From: Iris pallida
Lineage: Eukaryota; Streptophyta; Magnoliopsida; Asparagales; Iridaceae
Reading direction: 5' to 3'
Assembly (NCBI GenBank): GCA_029216955.1
Contig: JANAVB010033216.1
Span: forward strand, 11,057,623-11,121,622
Length of the DNA: 64,000 nt
Shown: positions 43,459-53,853 of the stretch, one piece after another
Layout of the letters: the number at the start of each line of letters is the position of its first letter
How positions within the stretch are numbered: position 1 is the first letter of the stretch
The notes under the pieces: model-generated
What the model saw: only the letters and a program-made list of their open reading frames with translations
Database searches by the model: none
What the model was told of the DNA's origin: nothing
Position numbers and translations under genes: made by a program

Positions 43459-44245
43459 CTATGTCCTGATACAAGAAGCTCCACCTACAACGTTAGGCGA
43501 AGACTTTGGTATCCAAATAAACTTGGATCCATATTTTTTAGATTTAGGGACCCATATACTATTTACTCTAGCATTGGTAGAAGAACTCCTATGAATAGGA
43601 CAAGTTACACTCATGTGCCCAATACGAGAGCAATAGAAGCACCTAATACTAGTATGTGCACATGTATTGGAATGAGCATGATTATGAACATGTGACATAC
43701 TAGAATGATGAATATCTTTCGAGTGAGCATGCATGAATTTGGTCTTAAGAATATCATGTTCTAATAGCAAATCATTATACAAACAAGTAATAGAATCAAA
43801 TTTAGCATTTAAAGCATAATTCTCTTTTTCAAATAAGGCAATTCTAGAAATAAAATCATCATTTTGTTTCTTTAAAGAGTCAATAGAAGAATCATGCAAA
43901 TGATTTAGCTCATGTGTTTGCCTCTTAAGATCTTCTATTGATGAGAAAAGAGATTTGATTTTCAAAATTAAAGTCTCATTCAAACTCTTTAAAGAAATAC
44001 AAGATGAGTTTTGAGAATCAAGTCTAGATAATAAATCATTGTTCTCATTTCTCAAAATCTCATTAGATTCTTCTAAATGAATAACCTTTTCTGAAAGTTC
44101 TTCATTTGTAGGACTTAGCAAACTTTAAGGATTGGTTAGCCATGGCTTTTCACTTAGGGCATTTCATGCATTTAGAAAAAATATGATTGTCTATGCTACT
44201 AGAAGTAAAACCCTCTTTATCGGAGGAGGAGAAAAACGATGCCAT
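43459..44245 (-). pseudogene. Copia Gag (element I), N-terminally deleted
   Basis: ATG at 44245 starts MASFFSSSDKEGFTSSS, followed by a broken stretch with stops. The open part 44121-43459 encodes a Leu/Asn/Ser-rich coiled coil (EELSEKVIHLEESNEILRNE), a His-rich patch, and one intact CCHC knuckle (CFYCSRIGHMSVTC). It ends with WVPKSKKYGSKFIWIPKSS, a hallmark of Copia Gag-Pol between knuckle and protease. The usual UBN2-type Gag domain is missing between the start and the coiled coil. Gag would package element RNA. Confidence 0.75.
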
Positions 44246-44300
44246 AGAAAAATTAACAAGGATCTACTCTAAGAATGTTAAGCCTAATAATAGAGACCTT

Positions 44301-44313
44301 GCTCTGATACCAA
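44301..44313 (-). promoter_or_regulatory. Primer binding site of element I
   Basis: TTGGTATCAGAGC on the minus strand, one base from the LTR end; initiator tRNA-Met type. Confidence 0.85.
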
Positions 44314-44806
44314 TTGAAATAACATGTAGGCAACTCTAGAGGGGGGTGAATAAAGTTTGTGTCGATAATCACCAAATAAAAATTAACTCTATATCACATT
44401 CACAAAACAACTATCAAGATAGTAAATAAATCATAAAGAAATGCGGAAGTAAATAAAGATCAGAAGAGCATTCGCAGACATAACAGTTTTAACCTGGTTT
44501 CCCTTGTGGAGGACTAGTCTAGGCCTGAGAACACTTGCTCAGGATTGAAATCCACTATTTAGAAAATAGTGTACAACCACGTGCCTTTACTCAGAAGAGC
44601 ACACCAACTTTTTACAGATTTGCAGGTGGCGAAACTTGGAATTGCCCAAGTGACTTTTCTTTCACTCTTGCACATAACTTCTAGCTGATATCGCACTGAG
44701 CACCTTGGGCTAAGGAGAGTTGTGGCTTAGGAGATATGGAAGAATAAGGCTTTGAGTAATAGAGCTTAGAAAGCTTGAATATTTGAAGGTGAGAGAATTC
44801 AAGCTC

Positions 44807-44814
44807 TATTTATA
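44807..44814 (-). promoter_or_regulatory. TATA box of Copia LTR
   Basis: Minus strand TATAAATA within GTATAAATAGAGC, about 490 bases from the LTR end. Confidence 0.7.
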
Positions 44815-44826
44815 CTACTCTTGAGA

Positions 44827-44983
44827 GGCAGAGTTCGGCCAAAATTCTGCCCCAAGAATTGAAATTTTTGACCGTTGGACAGCTTGTACCAAGCAGGCCC
44901 TAAAAATTAGTTCCTAGAAATCAGGGGACAGAGTTTGGCCCGAACTCTGTATGGAGGCAGAGTTTAGGCCGAACTCTGCCTCC
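44827..44983. repeat. Three GGCAGAGTT dyads upstream of the Copia TATA box
   Basis: Arms: 44827-44832/44846-44851 (6 bp), 44928-44935/44943-44950 (8 bp), 44953-44964/44972-44983 (12 bp, loop of 7). All share the CAGAGTT/AACTCTG core around a GGCC. Confidence 0.8.
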
Positions 44984-45235
44984 TAGGTGGGAGAATGATC
45001 TTTGGGCCATTGGGCTTGGTTCAGGAATTTGTATGTTTGTATGGTAGAGCTTGGAGAGATATGTCTAGGGGTTAAGATGACACAATGCGACTTAACGTAC
45101 ACATTCTCCTAGACTCCATATATTGAAGATTACAGACTTGGAACAAATACGATATGTTCTATAGGATGACACAGTGCGACTCAACATACATATTCTCTCC
45201 GATGGGAGGCGTTGCCCTTCGACCCCTGTCCGTTT

Positions 45236-45540
45236 ACCTGATGCGAGGCCCCGGGTAGGTCACTAGGCGGTTTAGAGAAATCTTTTTGTATGATGCCGTC
45301 TTTGGTCCATCATTAATTCTTCATTACCTATATCCTGGTTTAATCATGTTTGATCATGCTTATTGTATGTCTACAAATACATGTTAGGCGAGCAAAATTT
45401 GTTACAGTACTATACAAGCATGGCAATATGATATAAAATAATGCTAAGTTTAAGTAGCAACATGATAGTTAGTATATGAATATTAGTAACATTATTATGT
45501 TAAACTTAACTAATTAGCCATATTCAAAAACATGATGTAA
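45236..45540. other. Junction region between Copia LTR and element D; nothing recognised
   Basis: No coding frame. It has a short GC-rich patch (GAGGCCCCGGGTAGGTCACT) and AT-rich sequence up to where element D's Gag similarity begins. Confidence 0.45.
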
Positions 45541-46441
45541 TTATTGGGCTAACAAAGGCTGCCTGACGGAAGCGCTCAATGTATGCACGGATGGGCTCCT
45601 TCTCTCTCTGGACAACCTCCATGAGAGTTTACATTGTAATGTCTATCCCTACTTCATAGAATCGATCTACGAATTCAGGTCCTCGAATGATGAAATACAG
45701 TCATCCGAAAGGTTGCAGAACTATTCATAGGCTACCCCCTACAAAGCTCCTATGAAGATGTTGGTAAGGAGGGCATCGTCCTTCGGCAAGTGCCCTGTCA
45801 CTGAGGTAAAGTACCTCAAGTATCATCGGGGAGACTCCTTTCCTCGTAGGGCGTGAGCATTTACATATTGTACTTGGAAGGATAAACACCTTGTCCCACT
45901 CGGTATGATATGGCTGTCGAATCCCCATCATTCGGAGTGATGCGTGCTTCTCTTTGGCATCATAGTGAGCATAAAGTTCCTTGATGGCCTGCTGTATCTC
46001 GGTTGACATTTTCGGGCCTGTAGTCGATGGAGTAATCAATGATGGTCCCGTCTAATGGACGGCAGGCAGTTTGCTGGATCCATTATTGGCTGCTGGACCA
46101 GGTGTTGGTGTGGAGGCAGTGGGTACCAAATTCCTTTTAATCTCTAGCATAAGATAAGATAGAGTCTTCATTGTAGTATTTAACGTATCTAGGCTCGTCT
46201 CGAGAGCTTCGATGCATTTTAGCTGGTCAGGCACTTCGCTATTGTCCGCCTCATCACCCTCGGCCATAAATATAAACCTTGTGTGTGGATGGATGGAAGG
46301 GACAGTAGATCCTTCTCTCTCTGGCTCAGATGTCCGAGCCTCATCATCCTGATTATAGACTGGGAGTTTTTGGTCTTTCTCAGACTCAATGTAGTTGCTA
46401 ACCTCAATATGGTAGCTAGCTACGCCTGTGGAGGCATCCAT
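45541..46441 (-). pseudogene. Element D gag fragment
   Basis: 46441-46052 encodes an acidic segment with SIHPHTRFIFMAEGDEAD, matching the SSTSPHVKTVFMTDSSQGG segment of C. 46039-45900 has MGIRQPYHTEWDKV, matching RIRQPYPAAWRDVPF. 45660-45541 encodes EVGIDITM, TLMEVVQREK and AYIERFRQAA. It breaks off there. Several frameshifts. Confidence 0.7.
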
Positions 46442-46707
46442 ATCGTTTGGCTACTCCTAAGATTAGAACGCGACATTGTCATGCATAGTTGGAGGTTGGC
46501 TACCCCCAACATCTGACATGATACCCAACGGAGACTTAGAACATGTGCCTTGTTACACACCTGTGCTGGGTACCTTTGCTTTGTTACTCTCGGGTCACTT
46601 TTTTGGCTTCGTTGTCGAAACGGAATGACTCTTGGATAACTTCTTGAGAGTTTTAGAACCATGCACCGTATTGCATGTAGCGACACAAAGTTCATCTTCT
46701 ATTTTGC

Positions 46708-47747
46708 TTACAGACCATCTGTTGAGTCTCTGACGTGCAGTCGACGTAGGTTGAAGTCGTTGAAAGATTGAGCGTCTCCTCGGTGATAGTACCGCCGCCT
46801 ATTGACAACAACAGTTGATGGTAATCTGGGTACAAAGGTGTCTTGATTTAGGTATGCCCTGGATCGTTGATTCTTCTTCTGCTTGGGACAGCACCAGGTC
46901 TTCCGTCGTGGTACCGCCATTGTACGTGCGGGAAAGGTGCACGTCGGTACGATTAGAGAGGGTCTGGTGAGACAGACTGCTATCATGCTTGCAGGAATGT
47001 TCCTCGTACGAGTCTCTCTCTACAGGATATACCCCTGGCTTGCATCACGTACAAGAGTGCTCAAGCGACAAAGGGATTCAACAGGTCGAGGCATCGGAGC
47101 ACGGGGACCAATCTTGTATAGCTTTCTATTCGCAGTTCATGTGACTGTCAATGCAGGCCTTTGGTCGGTCATATGCATAAAACGTTTCTTGCACGAGGCA
47201 CGTACTGCCTTGGATTTCTTCCTACTACCCCCAGTTGGTGTATAGTATTCAGAATCCAATGAAGGCTCGTATGATGAAAAGGCAATTTTGTCGAAGACGA
47301 ATCTTCTCGCCAGTAATGCTTCTGTCATGAAGGGTTGAATTGGCGCGTGCTTCCTTCGGCGTTGTGCCTTCGTTAGCCCTGCCACAGAGACAACGCCTTT
47401 CTCGCTATACTTTCCCAGGGTAGGAATCGAACGAGGAGATATGGCTGTAGTAGACGGAATCTTCTTCGGGGCTTCAGCGTTGACGGGGTTCTGGATCGCA
47501 GTTCCCTCCGTCATGTTGCTCGTCGTAGCTACCTTGGGCCTCCAGTCACGTCGAGTCTTCTTCAGTTTACGAACCGATTCGAAGGATTCAAATTCTCATC
47601 AGAAAGGAGACCTTCAAAAGCTTGCTGGTCGAAGCATACAAGCAACATCTCCTGGAAATATCCCAAAAAGTTGTCGTCAGATTGTGTCACCGCCTTTTCG
47701 TTGGAGGAGAAGGTAGTCCCCAGCAGAGTTGCCATTTTGTTCGACAT
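46708..47747 (-). pseudogene. Element D ORF1 / N-terminal Gag region
   Basis: ATG 47747 in the LTR: Met-Ser-Asn-Lys-Met-Ala-Thr-Leu-Leu-Gly-Thr, then VCFDQQAFEGLLSDENLN and a stop. Later 47514-47137 encodes SLDSEYYTPTGGSRKKSKAV and DQRPALTVT, equal in position to LDSFYYMPSGAKSKKSR and QRALLTVT of B. Unknown function. Confidence 0.7.
47716..47734 (-). promoter_or_regulatory. Primer binding site of D
   Basis: TGGCAACTCTGCTGGGGAC on minus, one change from C. Three bases from the LTR edge. Confidence 0.85.
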
Positions 47748-48389
47748 AACAAAAGGTTGAATGAACTTTTTGTTTATTGAACGTAAAAAGAACTATGTAC
47801 AGAGAAGGAAGTCCTAAACAGGATATTCTAAGTACAAAGGGTTCTGAAAAAGTATGACGGTGGAGATCGAGCACTGCATCGACTCCTTTACTCCTTTGAC
47901 GATCTGACGATGGATTGAACTTGCTCTGACTTTCTGATGCCTTTGATAGAAATCTGGGGTTGCCGATCAAGAGGATGCCTGGAGCTGCAGATTTGATATT
48001 CGGTGGTCTCCCTTTTTGTTGAAGGAAAACTCCTTCTAACTATAGGAAAAGAGAGCACATATGCGATGTGCATTAGGGTTTTAAGATATGAAGAAATCTG
48101 CCGTCATTGCACGGTACGGGCTTCCGTGGTACTGACACATAGCGGACATTGAGATTCTCCTCAATCGAGATCTCTGGTGGTTATCAAAATAATCGAAGAA
48201 AGAGACTAATGGCGTGTACCGATTTGCTTATTCGGATGCAGCCAAGTAAATCTTAGGATTTCATCTCAGATTTGGATTCTGATTAATCCTCCTCTAAGAT
48301 TTAAATCAATTTGATAAGATATCAATCATGATTAACCCCAATCTTATCTTTAAAAGAGTCGATTTAAGCAAACCGACTGGGTGGGACAA

Positions 48390-48800
48390 TGTTTTCTGCG
48401 CCTCTGGCGAGGTATGAGTACTGCTGCACTTCTGGGGCGACAAATAGACCGTTCTTGTGGAGACAACGGAGCATCTGTGATTTTAGGCGACGAGTGGACT
48501 ATGCTTCAAAGATGATGGAGCCTCTGTACGTATGAGCAACGAGAAGGCTGTGTTTTGAGCGGCAAAGTCACTGTGCTTTAGGGCGACGAGTAGGCTTGTG
48601 CTTCACGTTGATGAGGTTACTGTGCTTTTGGAGCACCAGACGGACTTATGTTGGATACAATAGTATCTCCCAAATCTCTGACGAAAGGTAGTTGAGCTTC
48701 TGGGTCGGAGCAGAGTGTTGTGCCGTTGGAGTTGAGGTGGTGTGAGAACATCACCAGTCTGTGCCTGACGTTGGCGCAAGAGTGTAGCTGCGCCTCTGGG
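48390..48800. repeat. GGGCGACGAG minisatellite in D LTR
   Basis: Irregular ~35-45 base units containing CTGTGCTT, GGGCGACGAG and GGCTGTG words. Confidence 0.6.
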
Positions 48801-49040
48801 TTGAAGGCATTGGCTTTGAAGCCTTCTTTTAAAGAGCAATGAACGACCGCTCCTTAACGAACGAATCCCTCTTAATTCCCACCGTAAGTTGTAGAATTTC
48901 AAGGGGTCCTAGGATAGTCTAGGACTTAGTCGAATAAACTTTATTTAATGAGGTTCATCGTGCTGAGTACTAGGTTCATCCTATTAATATGAAAACTTTG
49001 ACCGTCGGCATGGCCTGTATTTTGGACCACTCCCTCCCTA

Positions 49041-49380
49041 TATAAAGTGGGAGTTTTTTCTGAAGAGTCACGTCTTCTTCTTCTTCTTGTCCTTCAGCAC
49101 CATGCTGGATCTAGACTTAACTTCGAGCGGTGGTTGGCCTTGCCTAAGTCAGATTTTAGTTGAGGATTTCTTCATTCAAAGTGGTTATGCCTTCGTAGAA
49201 GAACTTTTGATGAGCCTCGGAACGTGCTGGAATGCTTCTCATGAAGAGTTCGAACCTGGGCGATGCCTTGGAGGTCTTAGAGATCCTGACGACCTAGCTT
49301 ATGGGTGGATGGCCAACCCGGAGAGCCATAGGTTGTGCTTTGCCTTGTTCATTGGCGGCGGTGTAGTTTTGTTAGGCTAG
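49041..49380 (+). pseudogene. Gene-like cassette opposite to D, unknown product
   Basis: TATATAAAG (49040-49050), about 55 bases to an ATG at 49103, then an open frame to 49380 (MLDLDLTSSGGWPCLSQILV and on). In B and E the captured antisense gene also starts with a TATA box followed by a pyrimidine-rich leader. I recognise no domain. It may be a random frame in the U3 or the remnant of another captured gene. Confidence 0.35.
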
Positions 49381-49822
49381 AAGAGCCTCAGAAGCTGATG
49401 CCCTTTTGAAAAATGGCCTTCCTACTGCGCCGTGGCCAGAGCTTTCGGCGGGCCAATAGCTGCTTTCGAAATTGTTGTGCATCGGGAGGGGGAAGCTGTG
49501 GTGGAGACTTTGATGGTGACTGTATTCATATCTTCTATCCATAATGCCTCTCTCCATGACGATCACACTATGAAGCTGTCGTAGATCCGTAGGAGTTTTT
49601 AATTCGTCACATGTAATCACAAAGACTTTTGTAACAGATCCTTGTAATTATGTTTTTATGCAGTCTTTTATGTAATCATGACGAGTCTGTAGCAGACTCT
49701 TGTAGCCATAATTAATTAAAAAAGACTTCTGAGCTTTTTATCTGTTTGTGACTTTTGCCTTTGCTGTTGGCGTGCTTGACAGCCTGTGCCTTGTATTATA
49801 TTGAGATTTTTATGCTTCTACA

Positions 49823-50053
49823 GTCACTCCAAGAGATTTTGAGGCTAAATTTTATTTAGGCTGTAGACACCTAGAAATAGCTTCTAGAATTTTCTACAAT
49901 TTTTCTGTAATTGTCTAAAATTTATTTTGATTTATTTGGAGTTAAAATAAATTTTTAATGATTTTTTGTAATTAAAATAACCAATTATACAATCAGCAGC
50001 CCAGTCAACCACCCCTGGCCCACCTGTCGGCGCCCAACTACTCATCCCACCGC

Positions 50054-50130
<77 letters not shown>

Positions 50131-51936
50131 TTCGAAAATCCTAGTTTATTATTCCAGCCTCCTTGTGGTTAGATCTTGGAGAGCATCTAACTTCACGAGA
50201 CGATTGTCGACAATCCAGACGTGCTTTTCATGCGCCATTTTTTTACTGGAAGCGTATCGAGGTTAAGTTTCTGAATATATAATTACTTTTCATAAATTAT
50301 GAACAAATTTTTTGTAAAATTCATGGAGTGTCAGTTGTCCGAAATTTGACACGTTTCGGTGTTTTTGAGATTTCGGGAGAACCAGAATCAGAATCAGGAA
50401 CCGTTTGAAGTCTCCAAAAGCTAACACAGGGATCTAAAAAATATATTTTTCCAGAAATTTGTAATTTCATCTAATATTTTAATTAATTCGTAGAACTTAG
50501 TTTTGGCCGACGAATCATCGCTTTGGTCACAGTTAGCTATAATAACGATAGCTTTTGACCAAAGCATAATTTTGTGGCATGGTCAATTCCAGTGCACTCG
50601 TGGCACTGAAATCTACTGGGATGCAAACTCAAGTCATAGAGTTTGTATCGTTTGACTACTTAGTCATCGATGTGCCTCAATTTGCGTGCCATAGATCCCG
50701 AATTGGAAACTGTGACTTTCCGGGCCAAAAAACTTGTGTTTAACTTTTATTTCAGAATTATATTAGATTAAATTAGGTTTTTAGATGATTTATTTTAGAA
50801 TTAAATAGGATTAGTTATGTTAAATCATTAGCCACTTTTTAGGGTTTTTAGAATGGGATTTTCATATCTAACTTATGATCAATTATGTGATGGGGTAGAT
50901 CAGGCTACGACATCTTGTGTCGCGACTTCCTCCTTTTTTTGAAGAAAGGTAAGTATCACTACGACCTATATTGCCTTTCTTTTATGTTGCATGTCATTCT
51001 TGTCTTTAAACTTTTAGTCTTATTATTTTTATTACTGTGCACGAGAGTTATACTTGCTACCATGACCATACATGTTCATTTCATATTTTTCGTTCAATGT
51101 GCTATCTTCAATGTCTAGTGTGTAAGTTTAAAGTGATCATGTTAAATTTTGAGAGAGTCAGAAGGGGGAATACAACTAGTATGCATGTGGTCTACGCAAT
51201 GTACAATTTCCCCGATGGCAATGTTGATAGTAGTCATTGCACCTCACGTACCGACTGCCGAATGTCCTAACCCGTACATATGCAGAACACTTGTATTCTA
51301 AAACACACAGTGCACGTGCCTTGATCATTGTTTTTATATTGGTTATTGTTTGTCTTCCCTTAAGTCTATTTTATACTGTTACCATGTCATAGTAGTAGTC
51401 TTCCTATCATATCATGTCACTTCTATAGTTTATCTTTCTTATAATTGATTCTCCATGCTTGTATATTATACTGTGTAGTGTAGTTTATGGTGATCTTGCT
51501 CCAATTATGATTGGATGACTATTTTTTAGCTTTTGACGATGTGGTTTGCCCAGAAGTTTATGGTGCGTATCTTGGTGACACTGACCTTCAATGTGCCGGT
51601 TGCTTCTTCGGATGCGGAGTAGCATATTTCTTCCTTATGCTCTTTCATGTTATTCTTAGCTAGTGAGCTTAGCAGACTTTAGTTCTAGTTGTTTTATATT
51701 TATTTTTAGCAGATTTATTCCGGAGATGAGTTTGAGTTGTAGTGGATCTTTCTTTTAATTATTCATTAAGACTTTAAGTTTAATCTATTTGTCATGACTT
51801 AGTTATAGATGATATATGTGAACTGTGTACTTATAATGGATAATGCTTATCATAGACAACGTACTACCGTCGATGCTGCGACGTATGCTAGACTTCAACA
51901 CGTACTCGTATCCCAAAATAGGTGTGGGTCGTGACA
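49823..51936 (+). mobile_element. LTR G, Tekay-like, right part
   Basis: Starts where D ends and finishes GTGTGGGTCGTGACA at 51936, preceded by ACAACGTACTACCGTCGATG like the A LTR end. Its first 240 bases match 34528-34790. No primer site follows 51936, so it may be a solo LTR. Short frames inside (50915-51270) are not supported. Confidence 0.75.
50058..50126. repeat. (AT)n microsatellite in LTR G
   Basis: Same LTR position as 34776-34843. Confidence 0.95.
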
Positions 51937-52602
51937 CCAAGCAACTAAAATTCAACAAGCAAAGTAAACTAATTTATACTATAACTTAAGAATTTCTGAT
52001 AAATTCTATAAAGCACGATCATTCGTCTCCCCGAAATAGGAAGGGACGAGAAGCAATGGTATGAGAAAGCAAATGAAGAATAGTCAAGAGCAAATACGAA
52101 GTTCAAAGGCGGTAGAAACTTTTCTAAAAGAATTGTCAATGCAGTTGTGGATTGAGATTCAAAAGGGTTTAATCATTTTCGGAGGCCCGTTCGGTACAGT
52201 AACGTAACCGAAACGGCTAACTCAACCTGCATGGGCCACCAAAAAATGTAACGTCCCAGTCCCAAAATACGTAGGACTAGGAGACCGTATACATGTCAGC
52301 TATGTATCGAGAGGACTCCAGCCTAGCTCAAGTACGTATAAACTATATTATTGTTCTCAATCTCTAAATAATAAGAAAAATAATGATGAATCAAATATAC
52401 TAAGGTTGATCAGACCGTAATACACTAATTCCAGAACAGATAAATATATTAGAGTGGATTCCCAATAATATATTTATCATGCACAAGCTAGAAGAAAATG
52501 AAGCTTGTAAAAGTCTAGGTTGTATTAACAGCATGAGTCAATATAGGACAAAATATAAATAAGGAAGAGAATGATAAAACATTAACTAAATATACCTACA
52601 GT
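51937..52602. other. Flank of LTR G and E; possible Tekay-type LTR start at 52247
   Basis: No gene. TGTAACGTCCCAGTCCC at 52247 resembles a Tekay LTR start; if so, element E interrupts that LTR at 52602. The rest is not recognised. Confidence 0.4.
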
Positions 52603-52611
52603 TGTGGACAC

Positions 52612-52655
52612 AAGAAGAAGAAGAAGAAGAAGAAGAAGAAGAAGAAGAAGAAGAA
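52612..52655. repeat. (AAG)n microsatellite
   Basis: About 14 AAG units at the outer end of E's LTR. Confidence 0.95.
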
Positions 52656-53039
52656 AATGTTGTCTTTTTTTTCATTGGCGCAAAGCACCACAAATTAAGT
52701 ACGCCCGAGAGATCCTGTGCTAAGGATCCCCGAGTACAAAAAAGAATTCTGGGGAATGGGACGATGGAGATCGAGCAGCAGTTGCTCCTTTACTCCGTTG
52801 ACACTCCGATTACAAAAGTGGGAGAAAACCTAAAAAATTGCTAACTCTCGGCTCACTGGCAAGAACTGCAACAATTTGGCTCTTGAAAATGTACTTCGTT
52901 CTCTTGTTTTGAAGAGGGGTGAGGCCCCCCTTTTATAGTCGTTCTTGAGATGGAATGACGTTATGCACCCACATGAGGGAACACGCTGGTTCTTGTGTAG
53001 GCGCATAGTCCTGCTTTGGGGGCATAGGATATAGGCATA

Positions 53040-53390
53040 TACAGGCTGCGAGATTGTGGGTTGGTCGTGGTGTTGATGTGGTCGTATGCTTCGGTGCACG
53101 ACTGCTCGTGGAGACTGACATGGCCATGAACTTTGGTGCACGTTTTGACCATGGCTTTGACTGAGTCAGGCTTGGGCGCATAGCCGTGTCTCTGGCTATG
53201 TGCCCTCCTTTCGGAGGAGCTAGTCTTGGGCGCATGAAGCTTCACTGACTGGGTGCATGGAGCTATACTTCACTGGGCGCATGAAGATTCATTAAGTGGG
53301 CACATGGAGTTAAACTGTCTGGGCGCATGGAGCTATACTTGACTTGGGCACATGGAGCTATACTTGACTTGGGCGCATAGAGCTATATTT
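53040..53390. repeat. GGGCGCATGGAGC repeats in E LTR
   Basis: Units of 25-35 bases with GGGCGCATG or GGGCACATG followed by GAGCTATACTTGACTT; the words extend past the LTR into 53500-53750 and the PMD intron. Confidence 0.8.
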
Positions 53391-53415
53391 GCTAAAAAAA
53401 TTTCATGCTTCTACA

Positions 53416-53431
53416 GGACCCCCTTCAAAGT
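53416..53431 (-). promoter_or_regulatory. Polypurine tract of E
   Basis: ACTTTGAAGGGGGTCC on minus, directly before TGTAGAAGCAT; same as in B. Confidence 0.88.
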
Positions 53432-53763
53432 TTTCGATACTTGAACAAGTTCGAAATACTTTAAAAGAAGTATGGATCATCTTCTCGCGAGGCAAGGGCG
53501 CATAGCTCGGCCCGCTCCTCGGGCGCATAATATTTGGCCAGCCTGTCAGGGAGATACGACTATTGAGATTTTCCTCAAAATCTGAACTGACAGATTCATC
53601 AGAACAGAATTTGAAGCGATCCATCCTTTATACGTTGTCTACGTCAGCAAGGGAGAATCGTATAGTATGCAGAGAGCTGATCCTTCACGTGGGCACATAG
53701 GCTGTAGTGGGCGCATATAATGGGCGCATATAGCAGGCGCGCGCATAAGAAGTGGCCCATGCC

Positions 53764-53771
53764 TATAAATA
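53764..53771 (+). promoter_or_regulatory. TATA box of the E antisense PMD gene
   Basis: TATAAATA, 90 bases before ATG 53854, followed by a pyrimidine-rich leader. Confidence 0.75.
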
Positions 53772-53853
53772 GACCCTGGAGGAGAGAGAAACTTCATTAT
53801 TCCTTTCTCTTTAAATTTCTCAAAAAAAATTTCGTCTTCCTTCTTTGAGAACC

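Larger units (their letters stand above)
39835..45235 (-). mobile_element. Copia element I (SIRE-like), minus strand, no polymerase
   Basis: In element orientation: LTR (44315 to roughly 45235), primer site TTGGTATCAGAGC, a Gag with CCHC knuckle, then about 3.6 kb of AT-rich noncoding sequence, then purine runs TTTGAGGGGGAGCA (39841-39854) and TTAAGGGGGAGC (about 40160-40172). No protease, integrase or reverse transcriptase is found and the 3' LTR is not recognised. SIRE-like is inferred from the Gag tail (WVPKSKK) and the CTCTAGAGGGGGGTGAATA phrase at the LTR end. Confidence 0.6.
44315..45235 (-). mobile_element. Copia element I 5' LTR (outer edge uncertain)
   Basis: Minus-strand LTR ending TTATTTCA at 44315. 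It contains a TATA box (44807-44814) and three dyads upstream of it. The outer edge is not defined because no second LTR is in the window; 45236-45540 could be LTR or flank. Confidence 0.6.
45541..49822 (-). mobile_element. Element D: truncated Tat-like element, minus strand
   Basis: 5' LTR (49822 to 47738), primer site, ORF1 and gag, cut at about 45541 inside the Gag core. It is homologous to B and C but more diverged. It is inserted at the start of the preserved part of LTR G. Confidence 0.8.
47738..49822 (-). mobile_element. Element D 5' LTR (2085 bp)
   Basis: Minus strand from TGTAGAAGCAT (49822) to TCGAACA (47738). It includes a repeat field (48390-48800) built on GTGCTTCTGGGGCGACGAG-like units. 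On the plus strand, a TATA-ATG-frame-poly(A)-like cassette lies near 49041-49730. Confidence 0.75.
52603..53415 (-). mobile_element. Element E 3' LTR
   Basis: Minus strand from TGTAGAAGCAT (53415) to about 52603, where the minus-strand end reads TGTCCACA. The inner edge next to the polypurine tract is firm; the outer edge is less so. It holds a GGGCGCATGGAGCTATACTT-type repeat field (53040-53390), and a segment GGAGATCGAGCA at 52767 shared with D's LTR (47848). Confidence 0.7.

Noticed and set aside
50915..51270. Two overlapping small frames in LTR G
   Set aside because: Hydrophobic, AT-driven translation inside a Tekay-like LTR; no similarity to any element protein in the window.
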